Notes under the pieces: generated by a model
Database searches by the model: none
What the model was told of the DNA's origin: nothing
Seen by the model: only the letters and a program-made list of their open reading frames with translations
Assembly: GCA_964653145.1 (NCBI GenBank)
Contig: CAZZCG010000006.1
Span: 1 to 64,000, forward strand
DNA length: 64,000 nucleotides
Source of the DNA: Pseudocalidococcus sp964653145
Lineage (GTDB): Bacteria > Cyanobacteriota > Cyanobacteriia > Thermosynechococcales > Thermosynechococcaceae
Reading direction: 5' to 3'
Position numbers and translations under genes: made by a program
Shown: one piece after another, positions 1-9,382 of the stretch
How the letters are laid out: every line of letters begins with the position of its first letter
How positions within the stretch are numbered: the stretch's first letter is position 1

Positions 1-332
<332 letters not shown>

Positions 333-421
333 ATATTTGGTGTCTGATTGACTAAATTAACTCTGTAGTTTCAAGTTTTTAATCTGGTTTCTAGTTAAAT
401 TTTTCTAATGTTCTTTTACCT

Positions 422-540
422 TCTTGGTGCTCATGGCGTAATGGAACCACGCTGATCCATCTCGAACTCAGTTGTGAAACGTTGCTGCGACGAAGATAGT
501 TGGTGGGTAGCTGCCTGCAAAAATAGTTCAGTGCCAAGAT
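422..540 (+). rRNA. rrf: 5S ribosomal RNA
   Basis: A stretch of about 119 nt lies 90 nt after the 23S end, as in a normal rRNA operon. It contains the conserved 5S core (GGAACCAC, then GAACTCAGTTGTGAAAC at about 463-480). The two ends pair: TTCTTGGTGC at the 5' side with GTGCCAAGAT at the 3' side. End positions are good to a few bases. Confidence 0.95.
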
Positions 541-550
541 AATTTTCCAG

Positions 551-598
551 CCTCTCTGCTTCTTCTTTGAAGTGGAGAGGTCTTGGTATTTGGGTATA
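551..598 (+). terminator. Rho-independent terminator of the rRNA operon
   Basis: A 12-bp stem (CCTCTCTGCTTC at 551-562 with GAAGTGGAGAGG at 569-580, two G-T wobbles) closes a 6-nt loop only 10 nt after the 5S gene. A T-rich but interrupted run follows (TCTTGGTATTTGGGTATATTTT). Position and stem strength fit termination of rRNA transcription, so the downstream ABC permease gene should need its own promoter. Confidence 0.75.
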
Positions 599-625
599 TT
601 TTGACTGAGATTAGGAGTGGAACTG

Positions 626-1423
626 ATGAGGCGGCAGGTGTTGCTATGGTTGGGCTTGGGAGTTGTGCTGCTGCCATTACTCGTGGTTGTCATGACTTCT
701 GGTTGGCCCCCAGGCCCCGTGACATCATTTCAGCTTTTACCACCGGGTGGTTGGAGTTGGGCGAGTTACGCTCAGGCCTGGCGGGATGGTCATTTTATTC
801 GAGCCTTTATTAATTCAGCGCTTGTGGCCATCGCGGTCACCGGATTGCAAATCATCACATCAGCGTTGGCGGGATATGCGTTAGCACGGATCAAGTTTCC
901 AGGCCAAAATATTGTCTTACTTCTAGTCCTGGCAAGTTTGGTGATTCCGTTTCAGTTGCTCGTAATTCCAATTTTCATGATTTTGCGCTGGGGGCATTTC
1001 ATTAATACCTATGGCGCGCTAATCCTGCCAACAGCAGCCAATGGTTTTGGTATTTTTTTGATGCGTCAGTTTTTCTTGACGATTCCAGTCTCATTGGAGG
1101 AAGCTGCTGTTCTGGATGGAGCGAGTCGGTGGCAGATTTTATGGCAAATTTTACTTCCCCTATCCCGACCTGCCTTGATAACACTATTTCTTTTTACGTT
1201 TATCGGGGAATGGAACGATTTATTTAAGCCGTTAGTGTTTACGACAAAGCCCGAACTAATTACCGTACAGTTGACCTTAGCCAATTTTCAGGAGCAATTT
1301 ACTAACGATTGGCCGTTAATGATGGCAGCGATTATTATCGCTTCAGTTCCTGTGACAATTCTGTTTGTAATGGGGCAGAAGCAATTTATCCGGGGTATTG
1401 CTGCTACGGGTGTGAAAAGCTAA
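626..1423 (+). CDS. ABC transporter permease, MalG/UgpE-like (carbohydrate type)
   Basis: An inner-membrane permease of the carbohydrate uptake type-1 ABC family, about 265 residues, the usual length. It has six hydrophobic segments and the cytoplasmic EAA loop (EEAAVLDGASRWQILWQILL, near residues 158-177) that docks on the ATPase. A longer reading could start at GTG 617, but AGGAG at 613-617 sits 8 nt before ATG 626, so 626 is the better start. No partner permease, ATPase or binding protein lies beside it: upstream is the rRNA operon and downstream an unrelated minus-strand gene. The sugar cannot be told from the sequence; a glucosylglycerol/sucrose-type (GgtD-like) system is one option in cyanobacteria. 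Confidence 0.85.
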   Translation: MRRQVLLWLGLGVVLLPLLVVVMTSGWPPGPVTSFQLLPPGGWSWASYAQAWRDGHFIRAFINSALVAIAVTGLQIITSALAGYALARIKFPGQNIVLLLVLASLVIPFQLLVIPIFMILRWGHFINTYGALILPTAANGFGIFLMRQFFLTIPVSLEEAAVLDGASRWQILWQILLPLSRPALITLFLFTFIGEWNDLFKPLVFTTKPELITVQLTLANFQEQFTNDWPLMMAAIIIASVPVTILFVMGQKQFIRGIAATGVKS

Positions 1424-1470
1424 AAGTGAGCTTATCCATTTCTAAAATAGAATAGTGTAATTAATTTAGC

Positions 1471-2244
1471 CTAAGCCATAGCCCATTCTTCACCGCGAGT
1501 TAAGCGAATTTGTGCAATGGCAAAAATTGTTGGAATAATCCGACCATAATTTGTGGCAATTGCCCGCCAACCTAAGTCAGCAATAAACCAGATCCACAGC
1601 GCAGTACTAAAGCAGACTAAGGCACTCCGAGCCACGGCAAACTTAGTCACCCCCAATGCTGCTGCCTGGGTAGAAAAGAGTCCCCGACCCAACTCTTTGC
1701 TAGCAAGTTGAAGGGCAAATTGCCGAGTCATCTGTTGAACGATGAGTCGTCGCATTAGACTACTCATTGCGATTGCCGCACTTCCTTCTAGTAACAGACG
1801 AATATTCTGGAGGGTGAAGTCAGGGTCTTGGGCTAATTGGGGTAACGACTTTTGGACTTCTCGACTCATAGCCTGACGATCCCGTTGGGGTAAGCGGGCC
1901 CACATCCGCTGCAGAACTCCTAAAAAGATTTCTGACTCTAATTCGGTGGTTGACCAACTGGGACGAAACTCAATTTTTAAATAGCGACAGACACGCATGA
2001 GGGTTTGCCGATAGCTAATGGTTTGACTCTGACCCTTTAAGACCGTGACCCCATCAGCGGCCAAAAACCGGAATCTCTGTTCAATGGTGTCCAACCAGGT
2101 CTGACGATCCTGAGCCTGTACGGTAATGGGATCAGGGGTGTGGAAATAATCCCAGGGGTTAAGCTTCCGCTGAAACAAAATCTCGGTTAACTCTTGGAGT
2201 TCTTCTTCCGTGGCTAACTCGAGGGCTGACCTGAGTTCATCCAT
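1471..2244 (-). CDS. YaaW-like protein (UPF0174-type), function unknown
   Basis: A 257-residue protein. The N-terminus (MDELRSALELATEEELQELT) resembles the start of E. coli YaaW/UPF0174 proteins, where a short helical domain precedes an alpha-helical domain. The middle is charged and helical. The C-terminus has one convincing membrane-length segment (ALVCFSTALWIWFIADLGW, about residues 208-226) and a second weaker one. The gene stands alone, convergent with the ABC permease and in line with rbcR, 183 bp away. Family assignment is by memory of the N-terminal motif; no biochemical role is proposed. Confidence 0.6.
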   Translation of the reverse strand: MDELRSALELATEEELQELTEILFQRKLNPWDYFHTPDPITVQAQDRQTWLDTIEQRFRFLAADGVTVLKGQSQTISYRQTLMRVCRYLKIEFRPSWSTTELESEIFLGVLQRMWARLPQRDRQAMSREVQKSLPQLAQDPDFTLQNIRLLLEGSAAIAMSSLMRRLIVQQMTRQFALQLASKELGRGLFSTQAAALGVTKFAVARSALVCFSTALWIWFIADLGWRAIATNYGRIIPTIFAIAQIRLTRGEEWAMA

Positions 2245-2427
2245 GCCTTTGATTTCCCATCCCTGTTGGTAAATGAGTTTTCCAGATGCACGTAAAGTTT
2301 AACAGAACTTCAAACTTTCTGGAGGATTAGCTGGGAATCATCCTATTTGGATTCCTGAACTTTACCAACTCTTCAACTGTAGGAACAGTCACTTTATGCA
2401 GACCACCAATGCCCAATATGTGTCTGA

Positions 2428-3417
2428 TTAGGCGGACAAGGCAGGCCTGTGAATCTGTGTGGACATCTCTTCAAAAATATCCGGGTGCTGGGCTGGGGCG
2501 TGACGATCTAAGTTTTCTTCAATGACTGTTCGGCCTTCCTTGAGTATGTAGTCGAAAAAGGCCTGGGCAACGACCGATAGCTGTTTTCCGGCTGGATAGA
2601 CCACCTGCCAATGCCGTTGAATGGGAAAATGTTCCACATCCAAAATCGTAAATTGACCGGAGTCCCCATCTAGGGCTAAGCAATGTCGAGACATGACTGA
2701 AATTCCCAGGCCCCCAGCGATTGCCTGTTTAATTGCCTCACTACTGCCCAATTCTAAACGGACTTGAATTTCAATCCCATGCTGAGCAAACAACCGTTCA
2801 ATGGCCTGGCGCGTTCCAGAACCCACTTCCCGCATGATAAAGGCTTCACCATTGAGTTCTTGGATAGGAATATTTTTCCGTCCGGCCAGACGATGGGAAC
2901 TGGGAGCCAAGACGACTAGAGGATTATCGAGAAAATTGTGTTGCTCAACTTCGATATTTTCTGGGGTATGGCTGGGAATGTAGAGATCGTCCATGTTGTC
3001 CCGCAGTCGCTCGACCACCTGTTCATGGTTGGTAACGGTTAAAGAGACATCAATGCCAGGATAGCGATGACAAAATGGCCCAAGTAAGCGGGGAATCACA
3101 TACTTAGCTGTGGTGATGACCGATAACCGCAAACGCCCTTGTTTTAGGCCTTTCAAGTTGGCAACGGCCATATCGAAGCGATCGAGCCGCTCAAATATAT
3201 CCTGGCAGGTGGCTAATAATTCCTTACCAGCCTCTGTTAAGTACAGCCGCTTACCCACTTGCTCGAATAGAGTCAACCCCACTGCTCGGGTCAATTGCTT
3301 CATCTGAATTGAGACGGTGGGCTGAGTTAAAAAAAGCTCTTCGGCTGCACGGGTAAAGCTCCCATGCCGAGCTGTTACTTCAAATACTTTGAGTTGGTGT
3401 AGGGTTGCTTGCTTCAC
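2428..3417 (-). CDS. rbcR: LysR-type transcriptional regulator RbcR/CbbR (carbon-fixation regulator)
   Basis: A 329-residue LysR regulator. The winged helix-turn-helix is at about residues 5-65 (TLHQLKVFEVTARHGSFTRA, then QPTVSIQMKQL). The effector-binding domain follows with the RbcR-typical KYVIPRLLGPF and YPGIDVSLTVTN stretches. In cyanobacteria and red-algal plastids (Ycf30) this family controls RuBisCO and CO2-uptake genes in response to carbon metabolites. The start is GTG at 3417, chosen because AAGGAG lies 8 nt upstream of it. An inverted repeat just upstream (3453-3468) may be an autoregulatory site. A close paralogue such as NdhR/CcmR is less likely from the N-terminal sequence. Confidence 0.85.
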   Translation of the reverse strand: MKQATLHQLKVFEVTARHGSFTRAAEELFLTQPTVSIQMKQLTRAVGLTLFEQVGKRLYLTEAGKELLATCQDIFERLDRFDMAVANLKGLKQGRLRLSVITTAKYVIPRLLGPFCHRYPGIDVSLTVTNHEQVVERLRDNMDDLYIPSHTPENIEVEQHNFLDNPLVVLAPSSHRLAGRKNIPIQELNGEAFIMREVGSGTRQAIERLFAQHGIEIQVRLELGSSEAIKQAIAGGLGISVMSRHCLALDGDSGQFTILDVEHFPIQRHWQVVYPAGKQLSVVAQAFFDYILKEGRTVIEENLDRHAPAQHPDIFEEMSTQIHRPALSA

Positions 3418-3452
3418 ACCGCATACTCCTTAACAGGGCTGGTTCTAATTTC

Positions 3453-3468
3453 ATAGACCATATTCTAT
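3453..3468. promoter_or_regulatory. Inverted repeat ATAGA-N6-TCTAT, candidate LysR operator
   Basis: ATAGACCATATTCTAT is a perfect 5-bp dyad with a 6-bp centre, 36 bp upstream of the rbcR start codon. It has the T-N11-A character expected of LysR-family sites. Position suggests autoregulation of rbcR; this is inference. Confidence 0.4.
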
Positions 3469-3580
3469 CAATAAATTTGCTCCTATTTAACTTTTGAGGG
3501 ATGATCGCCCCTAAGGAGGCTCGGGATGATGATGTTGGTGAGGAGAGCAGTCCTGAACAGTTGAATGCAAGACAGGGAAT

Positions 3581-3610
3581 TTGATGATTTGGCTAAATTT
3601 AGGTTATAGT
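3581..3610 (+). promoter_or_regulatory. Candidate sigma70-type promoter of tRNA-fMet
   Basis: TTGATG (3581-3586) and TATAGT (3605-3610) are separated by 18 bp, with the -10 hexamer ending 17 nt before the first tRNA base. Both match the housekeeping consensus at four or five of six positions. Nothing else nearby on the plus strand needs a promoter. Confidence 0.45.
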
Positions 3611-3627
3611 GATAATACTTTGAGCGA

Positions 3628-3701
<74 letters not shown>

Positions 3702-3727
3702 TTAAAATCCATCACCAGGATTTCTAA

Positions 3728-4831
3728 CTATTTATTTTTGAGAAATTCTCCAGAAATATTGACAATCCTTTCAGCGGACTTTCCGTCTCCAAAGGGATTT
3801 ATGGCTGTGGCCATTTCGTCGTAGGCCTGGGTATCAGTCAAAAGCTTTGCTGTTGCCGCTAGTAGGGCCTGGGGATTTGTGCCAATCAATTTTGCTGTTC
3901 CCGCTGTAACTGCCTCTGGACGTTCGGTGGTTTCCCGCAAGACCAGCACAGGTTTTCCTAGGCTCGGGGCTTCTTCTTGTAACCCACCTGAATCTGTCAG
4001 TAGTAAATAGCAGCGTTGAATGGCGGCAACGAGCTCTGTGTAGTCAAGGGGTTCTGTGAGAAAAACCCGGGGATGATTGCCCAAGGCTGCTTGTAGGGGC
4101 TCGCGAACGGTTGGGTTGCGGTGCAGGGGGAGAAGGAGGGCAGTGTCAGGAAATTGATCCAGTATTGCCAAAAAGCCTGCTGCAATATCAGTTAGGGGTT
4201 CACCCCAGTTTTCGCGCCGATGAACCGTAGCTAGAATAACTCGATATTTCTGCCAATCCAGGCCTGGGATCGGACAGCGAGGATTTTGGGCTGCCACTTG
4301 AAGTAGGGCATCGATCACCGTATTGCCAGTATGGTGAATTGTCCCTGTGACCCCGGATTTTTCGAGATTCTGGACGGCCAGGCTGGTTGGTGCAAAGTGC
4401 AGTTGGGCTAACTGTGAAATTAGACGGCGATTGGCTTCTTCTGGGTAGGGATTGTAAAGATGATCAGTGCGTAATCCGGCTTCCACATGGCCGACGGGAA
4501 TTTGCTGATAAAAGGCCGCTAGGGTGGCTGCAAAGGCAGTGGTTGTGTCTCCTTGAACCAGAACGAGTTGGGGCTGTGAGGCTTTATACAGTGATTCCAG
4601 GCCCTGTAAACTCCGACAGGTAATCTCAGTCAGGCTTTGCTTCGGTTGCATGATATTTAAATCTTCATCGGCCTGGAGATGAAAAAGGGACATGACCTGC
4701 TCCACCATTTCCCGATGTTGGCCTGTGAGTACGACTTGAGTCTGAAACTCGGGGTGTTGTTTGAAGGCTTGGATCACGGGGGCCAGCTTAATGGCTTCTG
4801 GTCGGGTTCCCAAGGTAATACAAATCCGCAT
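3728..4831 (-). CDS. wecB: UDP-N-acetylglucosamine 2-epimerase (non-hydrolysing)
   Basis: Interconverts UDP-GlcNAc and UDP-ManNAc for surface polysaccharide synthesis in the cytosol. The 367-residue length is typical. Visible family motifs are GTRPEAIKLAPVI near the N-terminus, VQGDTTTAF, HVEAGLRTDHLYNPYPEEAN, TVHRRENWGEPL and DSGGLQEEAP with LVLRETTERPE near the C-terminus, which together form the UDP-binding cleft between two Rossmann domains. The gene is not linked to other sugar genes here; the pseudaminic-acid island is 33 kb away and does not require ManNAc. Next on the same strand, 120 bp upstream, is a coiled-coil membrane protein. Confidence 0.95.
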   Translation of the reverse strand: MRICITLGTRPEAIKLAPVIQAFKQHPEFQTQVVLTGQHREMVEQVMSLFHLQADEDLNIMQPKQSLTEITCRSLQGLESLYKASQPQLVLVQGDTTTAFAATLAAFYQQIPVGHVEAGLRTDHLYNPYPEEANRRLISQLAQLHFAPTSLAVQNLEKSGVTGTIHHTGNTVIDALLQVAAQNPRCPIPGLDWQKYRVILATVHRRENWGEPLTDIAAGFLAILDQFPDTALLLPLHRNPTVREPLQAALGNHPRVFLTEPLDYTELVAAIQRCYLLLTDSGGLQEEAPSLGKPVLVLRETTERPEAVTAGTAKLIGTNPQALLAATAKLLTDTQAYDEMATAINPFGDGKSAERIVNISGEFLKNK

Positions 4832-4951
4832 GGACGCTCTGGTGTAAAGGAAAAGACTAGTCTGGAGCAGGTGATAGGGGCCAGTTTAACGTGAACCGGT
4901 GTCGGGCTTAGTTCCTACTCGGGGTTGGAAGCATGGCTCTTGCGATTATGC

Positions 4952-5515
4952 CTATGGGGAGGGTGAGCTAAAGGATTGTTGCCAGGTGGTTTCTAGGACA
5001 TCCCAGGCCGTGCGCCACGGGGCTTGCCAAGCATTCAAGGTTGTGGCCATGGACTCGGAAACCGACTGCACCCAGGCCTCGAGCCAAGCTAAGGGATCAT
5101 CCGGTGATGGTTGAGATGGTTGCAATAATTCAGCTTTAACAGTGTTCAATTCTGACTCTAAGGCTTGGATTGTGGCCAGATGCTGAGTTTGGGCTGTTTC
5201 TAGGGTTCTGATTGTCAAAGTCTGGGCATAGTTTTCGGCTTGCAGGGCCTGGAGCTGTTGTTGTAACTGTCCATGGGCCTGTTCCAGTGCAGTGTGGGTT
5301 TGCTGTAGGGTCTGGTAATTGGTGTTAAGGGTTTGATGGGCTTGTCTAGCGATTTGAATCTGGGCCTGGAGTTGGTCGATCTCGGCCTGGAGCTTTTGTA
5401 GGTTAATTGTGTTGGGTAAACTCCCAAGAAAATAGCGAACAAAGGCAATGCCCGTAATTCCACTCCCAACCAGAAGGTAAAGGTTAAACAGAGATTGGGA
5501 GACTGGGGAGAGCAT
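4952..5515 (-). CDS. Membrane-anchored coiled-coil protein, unknown function
   Basis: A 187-residue protein with a short hydrophobic N-terminal segment (about residues 8-30, LFNLYLLVGSGITGIAFV) followed by about 100 residues of Q/L/A-rich heptads (from about residue 37 to 135) that should form a long coiled coil. The C-terminal 50 residues are tryptophan-rich (AWLEAWVQSVSES, LNAWQAPWRTAWDVLE) and amphipathic. No catalytic motif is visible. It may lie upstream of wecB in one transcript (120-bp gap). Low-complexity composition makes family assignment unsafe. Confidence 0.6.
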   Translation of the reverse strand: MLSPVSQSLFNLYLLVGSGITGIAFVRYFLGSLPNTINLQKLQAEIDQLQAQIQIARQAHQTLNTNYQTLQQTHTALEQAHGQLQQQLQALQAENYAQTLTIRTLETAQTQHLATIQALESELNTVKAELLQPSQPSPDDPLAWLEAWVQSVSESMATTLNAWQAPWRTAWDVLETTWQQSFSSPSP

Positions 5516-5734
5516 AGTGGAAATTCAAATTAGAAAAAACTTGAGGATATTAGGGAAAATCAAGAGAGAAAAAGACACATAAACCTCGGATACGGCCCAC
5601 ACTGGCAACGTTTTAGGTTAATCAACTCCTCACCCTCAAGATTAACGATACTTTGGGACTTGTAACCAGAACATTAATTCATCCCACCGTTGAAAATAAA
5701 TTTAGCATCAATTGCCAATGGGAGGATTAGTTAA

Positions 5735-6883
5735 GTGACAACGCATCTTCAAGGTTATTGTGACCCAAAATTTCAAGCGGTGGCAGAGCTTCTCCAGGCC
5801 AATTTAGAGTTGGGGCTAGATGTGGGTGCATCGGTGGCTGTCACTCTGGATGGGGAGATGGTCGTTGATTTGTGGGGCGGCTGGACAGATCGGGAACAAA
5901 CCCAGGCCTGGCGAGAAAATACCCTCATCAATGTCTGGTCGTGTACCAAAACGGTGACAGCCTTGGCCGCCTTTGTTTTGGTGGCGAGGGGTGAGTTAGA
6001 TGTGTTTCAGCCCGTTGCCCACTACTGGCCAGAGTTTGCTGCGAATGGTAAAGCCAGGATTGAAATACGGCATTTACTTTCCCACACTTCGGGGGTTGCG
6101 GGCTGGGAGGTACCCATACAATTGGCAGACCTTTACGACTGGGACGGATCGACCGCAAAGTTGGCGGCTCAAGCTCCTTGGTGGCAAGCTGGGACGGCTT
6201 CTGGCTATCACTCAAAAAACTACGGGCATTTGATTGGGGAAGTGATTCGGCGGATTACGGGATTGCGGTTGGGAGCATTTGTCGCTCGTGAAATTACAAC
6301 CCCCTTGGCTGTAGATTTTCATATTGGTCTCCCCGATGCTGCCCTAGGGCAAGTTGCGGACGTGATTCCACCGCTGCCAATTGCCAGTGATCTCTATGCT
6401 CCTGAACCGGATATCACCAGCATTAGTTATCGTGCCCTCAATGGCCCGGCCTGGAAACCTGAAGATTCATGGACGCGGGCCTGGAAAAACGCAGATATTG
6501 GGGCTGCCAATGGCCATGGAAATGCTCGCTCTTTGGCCCGAATTCAGTCTGTGGTGGCCTGTGGGGGGGAAGTTATGGGCGTTAAGTTGCTGTCTCCCGC
6601 AATCTGTGACCTGATGATGCAAGCCCAAAGTAACGGCGTTGATTTAGTTCTCGGCTATCCCCTCCGATTTGGCATGGGGTATGCCCTAAAAAATGAGACA
6701 TTTCCAGATTTTCCGGATGGGCGGGTTGGCTTTTGGGGCGGTTGGGGTGGTTCTTTGATTTTGGTGGATTTGGATCGGCGCTTAACCCTCAGTTATGTCA
6801 TGAACCTCATGGATAGTGATCCGCAAGGGGGCAATCGGGGGCCGGCATTCGTCAGGGCTGTTTATCAAGCCTTGGATAGCTAA
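5735..6883 (+). CDS. Serine hydrolase of the beta-lactamase / EstB family
   Basis: A 382-residue penicillin-binding-protein-fold hydrolase (class C beta-lactamase related carboxylesterase). The nucleophile motif SxxK is S69-C-T-K72. A Tyr-containing second motif lies at Y158-HSKN-Y163, and a glycine-rich WGGWGG segment near residue 339 corresponds to the third active-site strand. No signal peptide is seen, so it is probably cytosolic and more likely an esterase or peptidase-like enzyme than an antibiotic-resistance protein. The GTG start at 5735 is preceded by GGGAGGA at about 5720-5726. It is divergent from the coiled-coil gene and convergent with the ChaN-like gene. Confidence 0.85.
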   Translation: MTTHLQGYCDPKFQAVAELLQANLELGLDVGASVAVTLDGEMVVDLWGGWTDREQTQAWRENTLINVWSCTKTVTALAAFVLVARGELDVFQPVAHYWPEFAANGKARIEIRHLLSHTSGVAGWEVPIQLADLYDWDGSTAKLAAQAPWWQAGTASGYHSKNYGHLIGEVIRRITGLRLGAFVAREITTPLAVDFHIGLPDAALGQVADVIPPLPIASDLYAPEPDITSISYRALNGPAWKPEDSWTRAWKNADIGAANGHGNARSLARIQSVVACGGEVMGVKLLSPAICDLMMQAQSNGVDLVLGYPLRFGMGYALKNETFPDFPDGRVGFWGGWGGSLILVDLDRRLTLSYVMNLMDSDPQGGNRGPAFVRAVYQALDS

Positions 6884-6927
6884 GGATCATGTCCGCAAAT
6901 TTCTGGAGCAACCTGAGACAGACGGAT

Positions 6928-7875
6928 TTAAGGTAGACCCCATAAAAAGTCAGCAAGCGGTTGGCCCGTGGGGGAAAGTTGGGCTAAATCTGGATCGGGA
7001 CTGAGGAGAATCGAGTATTGCCGAAAATTTGGGAATTGGTTTAACCGCCGCTCCACACGACTGGGAATCCCATCGCCGTAGTGCAAGTGCCCCTGCCCAA
7101 CCAAAACAATCAGGACTTTCTGGGGATTTTTTTGAACATACTCCGCAATCACCGCCGCCATGGTTTCATCCCACAACACCTGGGCCTGGAAAAAATTATC
7201 GAGATTGGGGCTATGGCTTTGTCCCTGATGGTGGGCCTGGAAAATTTCCCCTAGGCGTTGACGATAGGCCTGGTTAGACAGATCAATCTCATCCAGGGGG
7301 GGAATATGGGAAAAATCTGCTTCTGATAAACTCTCCAAGCCTTGGCGGGCAACTTGGCGGGTGATTTCACTGGGGGTATTCAGGGCCAACACAGGTAACT
7401 GATGTTCCTTGGCAAATCGTAAAACTGGTCCATAAAACGACCACGGAAATCCCCAGCGTTGTCCGTACTCACTCTCTGTTTGGAGCCCGACTTCCGTTAA
7501 TTCTCCGGCAATGTAGCGATTCAAAACCCCTTGAAAGGGACGCTGAAACATTTCCAGGCCCAAGGCAATGTTTGGATTTTGTTTAAATAGGGCCTGGATA
7601 ATCTCCGCTTGGGCTTGATGATCCGCTAGACGGTCGTGGGTTTCCCCTAAGTAAATAACATTGGCCTGGCTGATGTGTTGAATCCACTGACTAAATCCAG
7701 GTTCTTGGCTGCGTTGGACGACTGGGATTGTGACGGGTGGGGGATCTAGGCTCTTAGGTGCGCCCCAGACTGCATAACTGGAAAACCAGAGGACGAAGAT
7801 TACAATCAAAGACCCCCAGGCCTGGGAAGAGAGTTTTTGGGGCATCAGCCTTGGCAAAGATGTCAAATTTTTCAA
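6928..7875 (-). CDS. ChaN-like protein (haem-binding uptake / DUF399 family)
   Basis: A 315-residue exported protein. After an N-terminal hydrophobic segment (about residues 19-38, ending ...SSYAVWGA) comes the family fold with VIYLGETHDRLADH, IALGLEMFQRPFQ and, near the C-terminus, VLIVLVGQGHLHYGDGIP. These GETHD / EMF / GxxH motifs are diagnostic of the ChaN superfamily, whose Campylobacter member binds haem. No lipobox cysteine is present in the signal region, so this version is either a signal-anchored membrane protein or freely periplasmic rather than a lipoprotein. It is divergent from the DHH gene (71-bp gap). Confidence 0.8.
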   Translation of the reverse strand: MKNLTSLPRLMPQKLSSQAWGSLIVIFVLWFSSYAVWGAPKSLDPPPVTIPVVQRSQEPGFSQWIQHISQANVIYLGETHDRLADHQAQAEIIQALFKQNPNIALGLEMFQRPFQGVLNRYIAGELTEVGLQTESEYGQRWGFPWSFYGPVLRFAKEHQLPVLALNTPSEITRQVARQGLESLSEADFSHIPPLDEIDLSNQAYRQRLGEIFQAHHQGQSHSPNLDNFFQAQVLWDETMAAVIAEYVQKNPQKVLIVLVGQGHLHYGDGIPSRVERRLNQFPNFRQYSILLSPDPDLAQLSPTGQPLADFLWGLP

Positions 7876-7946
7876 TATCTGCGAAGATCGATCGGTGGGG
7901 GTTAACCTTGTTTATCTTAGAGGGTCAATGCTAATCTCGGTCTGCC

Positions 7947-9287
7947 TTGACTTTTGATGTGCTCAATTCCCCAAATGTTCCGACTCCTTTTTCTGTCCAC
8001 GACCATCAATCTATGCAACACAGTACCTTGGACGTTCCAGACCTGACAGAAGCCCCCCTTTTGGCCCCCACCCAGGCCCCGGAGAGCGAAGCCACCTCAA
8101 TAATCTCCAATAATGGTAACGGCAATGGTAAGCCCGCCACCCCCACCCCCGTCCGCCCCATTGAACCCCCCACTGACCCACGCCTGGAAGCCCTCAAAGG
8201 AGTCCTAGAGCGGCATCGACAAACCCGACAACTCATTATCCTGCAAGACTTTCCGGATCCAGATGCCCTTTCCTCGGCCTGGACCCTGAAGTTGATTGCT
8301 GAAAAGTACGATATTCAGTGTGACATTGCCTACGCTGGGGCCCTGAGCCATCAAGAAAACATTACCCTCGTGCGGCTGACCAACCTTCCCTTAATTCGCT
8401 GGAACCTCCAGGCCAAGGGCAAAGATCAGCGAGATATTTCTGTTTACCAGGGCTATATTCTGGTGGATAACCAAGGCACCACTAGCCAACTGTTGCCCAT
8501 TGTTCAACAGGCGGGATTACCGGCCATCGCCATCATCGATCACCACTCCCTCCAGGAAAACATCACAGCAGAATTTACCGATATTCGCCCAAATATTCGC
8601 GCCACCGCCACGATTCTGACCCAATACCTCCAGGCTGGGTTGTTGCAACTGGACAGTAGTAAGACGGATCATGTTAAATGCGCCACCGCCCTGATGCATG
8701 GAATTCGCTCCGATACCGATTGTCTTAAACAGGCTCGGGAAGATGACTTTCTCGCGGCGGCCTACCTAAGTAAGTTCTATGACTGCCAATTGTTGAATAC
8801 GGTTTTGCTGTCCCATCGCTCCAAACAGGTGATGGATGTGATTGAACGATCCTTAAAAAATCGCTCGATCCACAATAACTTTTTGATTGCTGGGGTTGGT
8901 TACCTGCGCTACGAAGACCGGGATGCGATTCCCCAGGCCGCGGACTTCCTAGTGACTGAGGAGAACGTTCACACAGCGGTGGTCTATGGCCTGGTGCACG
9001 ATGAAGATGAGGAAGTGGAATTAATTGTCGGTTCACTGCGGACAACAAAAATTACCCTTGATCCGGATGAATTTATTAAGGAAGCCTTTGGCCAAGACAA
9101 TCAGGGGCGCTTCTTTGGTGGGGGGCGTTCCCAGGCCGGGGGCTTTGAAATTCCCGTCGGCTTTTTGGCAGGGTTAAATGCAGATCCGGAATACGCCAAA
9201 TTGAAGTGGAATGTTTACGATACTCAAATCAAGCAAAAGCTCCTTCACTTGGTCAATCCGAAAAATAACGTCCTCCACACCACATAA
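7947..9287 (+). CDS. DHH-family phosphoesterase
   Basis: A protein of up to 446 residues. After about 90 residues of Pro/Thr-rich, low-complexity N-terminus comes the DHH phosphoesterase core: DFPDPDALSSAW (first metal motif), GYILVDNQGTT, then the signature AIIDHHSLQEN. The C-terminus carries a DHHA1-like substrate domain ending in GGGRSQAGGFEIPVGFL. Relatives are nanoRNases, c-di-AMP phosphodiesterases or exopolyphosphatases; the substrate cannot be assigned here. The start is uncertain: TTG 7947 gives the longest form, while ATG at about 8013 is an alternative. A strong terminator follows at 9297. Confidence 0.85.
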   Translation: MTFDVLNSPNVPTPFSVHDHQSMQHSTLDVPDLTEAPLLAPTQAPESEATSIISNNGNGNGKPATPTPVRPIEPPTDPRLEALKGVLERHRQTRQLIILQDFPDPDALSSAWTLKLIAEKYDIQCDIAYAGALSHQENITLVRLTNLPLIRWNLQAKGKDQRDISVYQGYILVDNQGTTSQLLPIVQQAGLPAIAIIDHHSLQENITAEFTDIRPNIRATATILTQYLQAGLLQLDSSKTDHVKCATALMHGIRSDTDCLKQAREDDFLAAAYLSKFYDCQLLNTVLLSHRSKQVMDVIERSLKNRSIHNNFLIAGVGYLRYEDRDAIPQAADFLVTEENVHTAVVYGLVHDEDEEVELIVGSLRTTKITLDPDEFIKEAFGQDNQGRFFGGGRSQAGGFEIPVGFLAGLNADPEYAKLKWNVYDTQIKQKLLHLVNPKNNVLHTT

Positions 9288-9296
9288 GTTTTGCCC

Positions 9297-9343
9297 AGCA
9301 CTCTGCCCCTTGCAACCGTCAGACTTGGCGAGAGTGCTTTTTC
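9297..9343 (+). terminator. Rho-independent terminator after the DHH gene
   Basis: AGCACTCT (9297-9304) pairs perfectly with AGAGTGCT (9331-9338), extended by GCC/GGC with one bulge, and is followed by a T tract (TTTTT at about 9338-9342). It lies 10 nt after the DHH stop codon and 40 nt before sixA, so the two genes are likely separate transcription units or partly uncoupled. Confidence 0.75.
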
Positions 9344-9382
9344 TCAGTTTGGCCTGGAATCCACTGGACAGTTCAACCCCCT

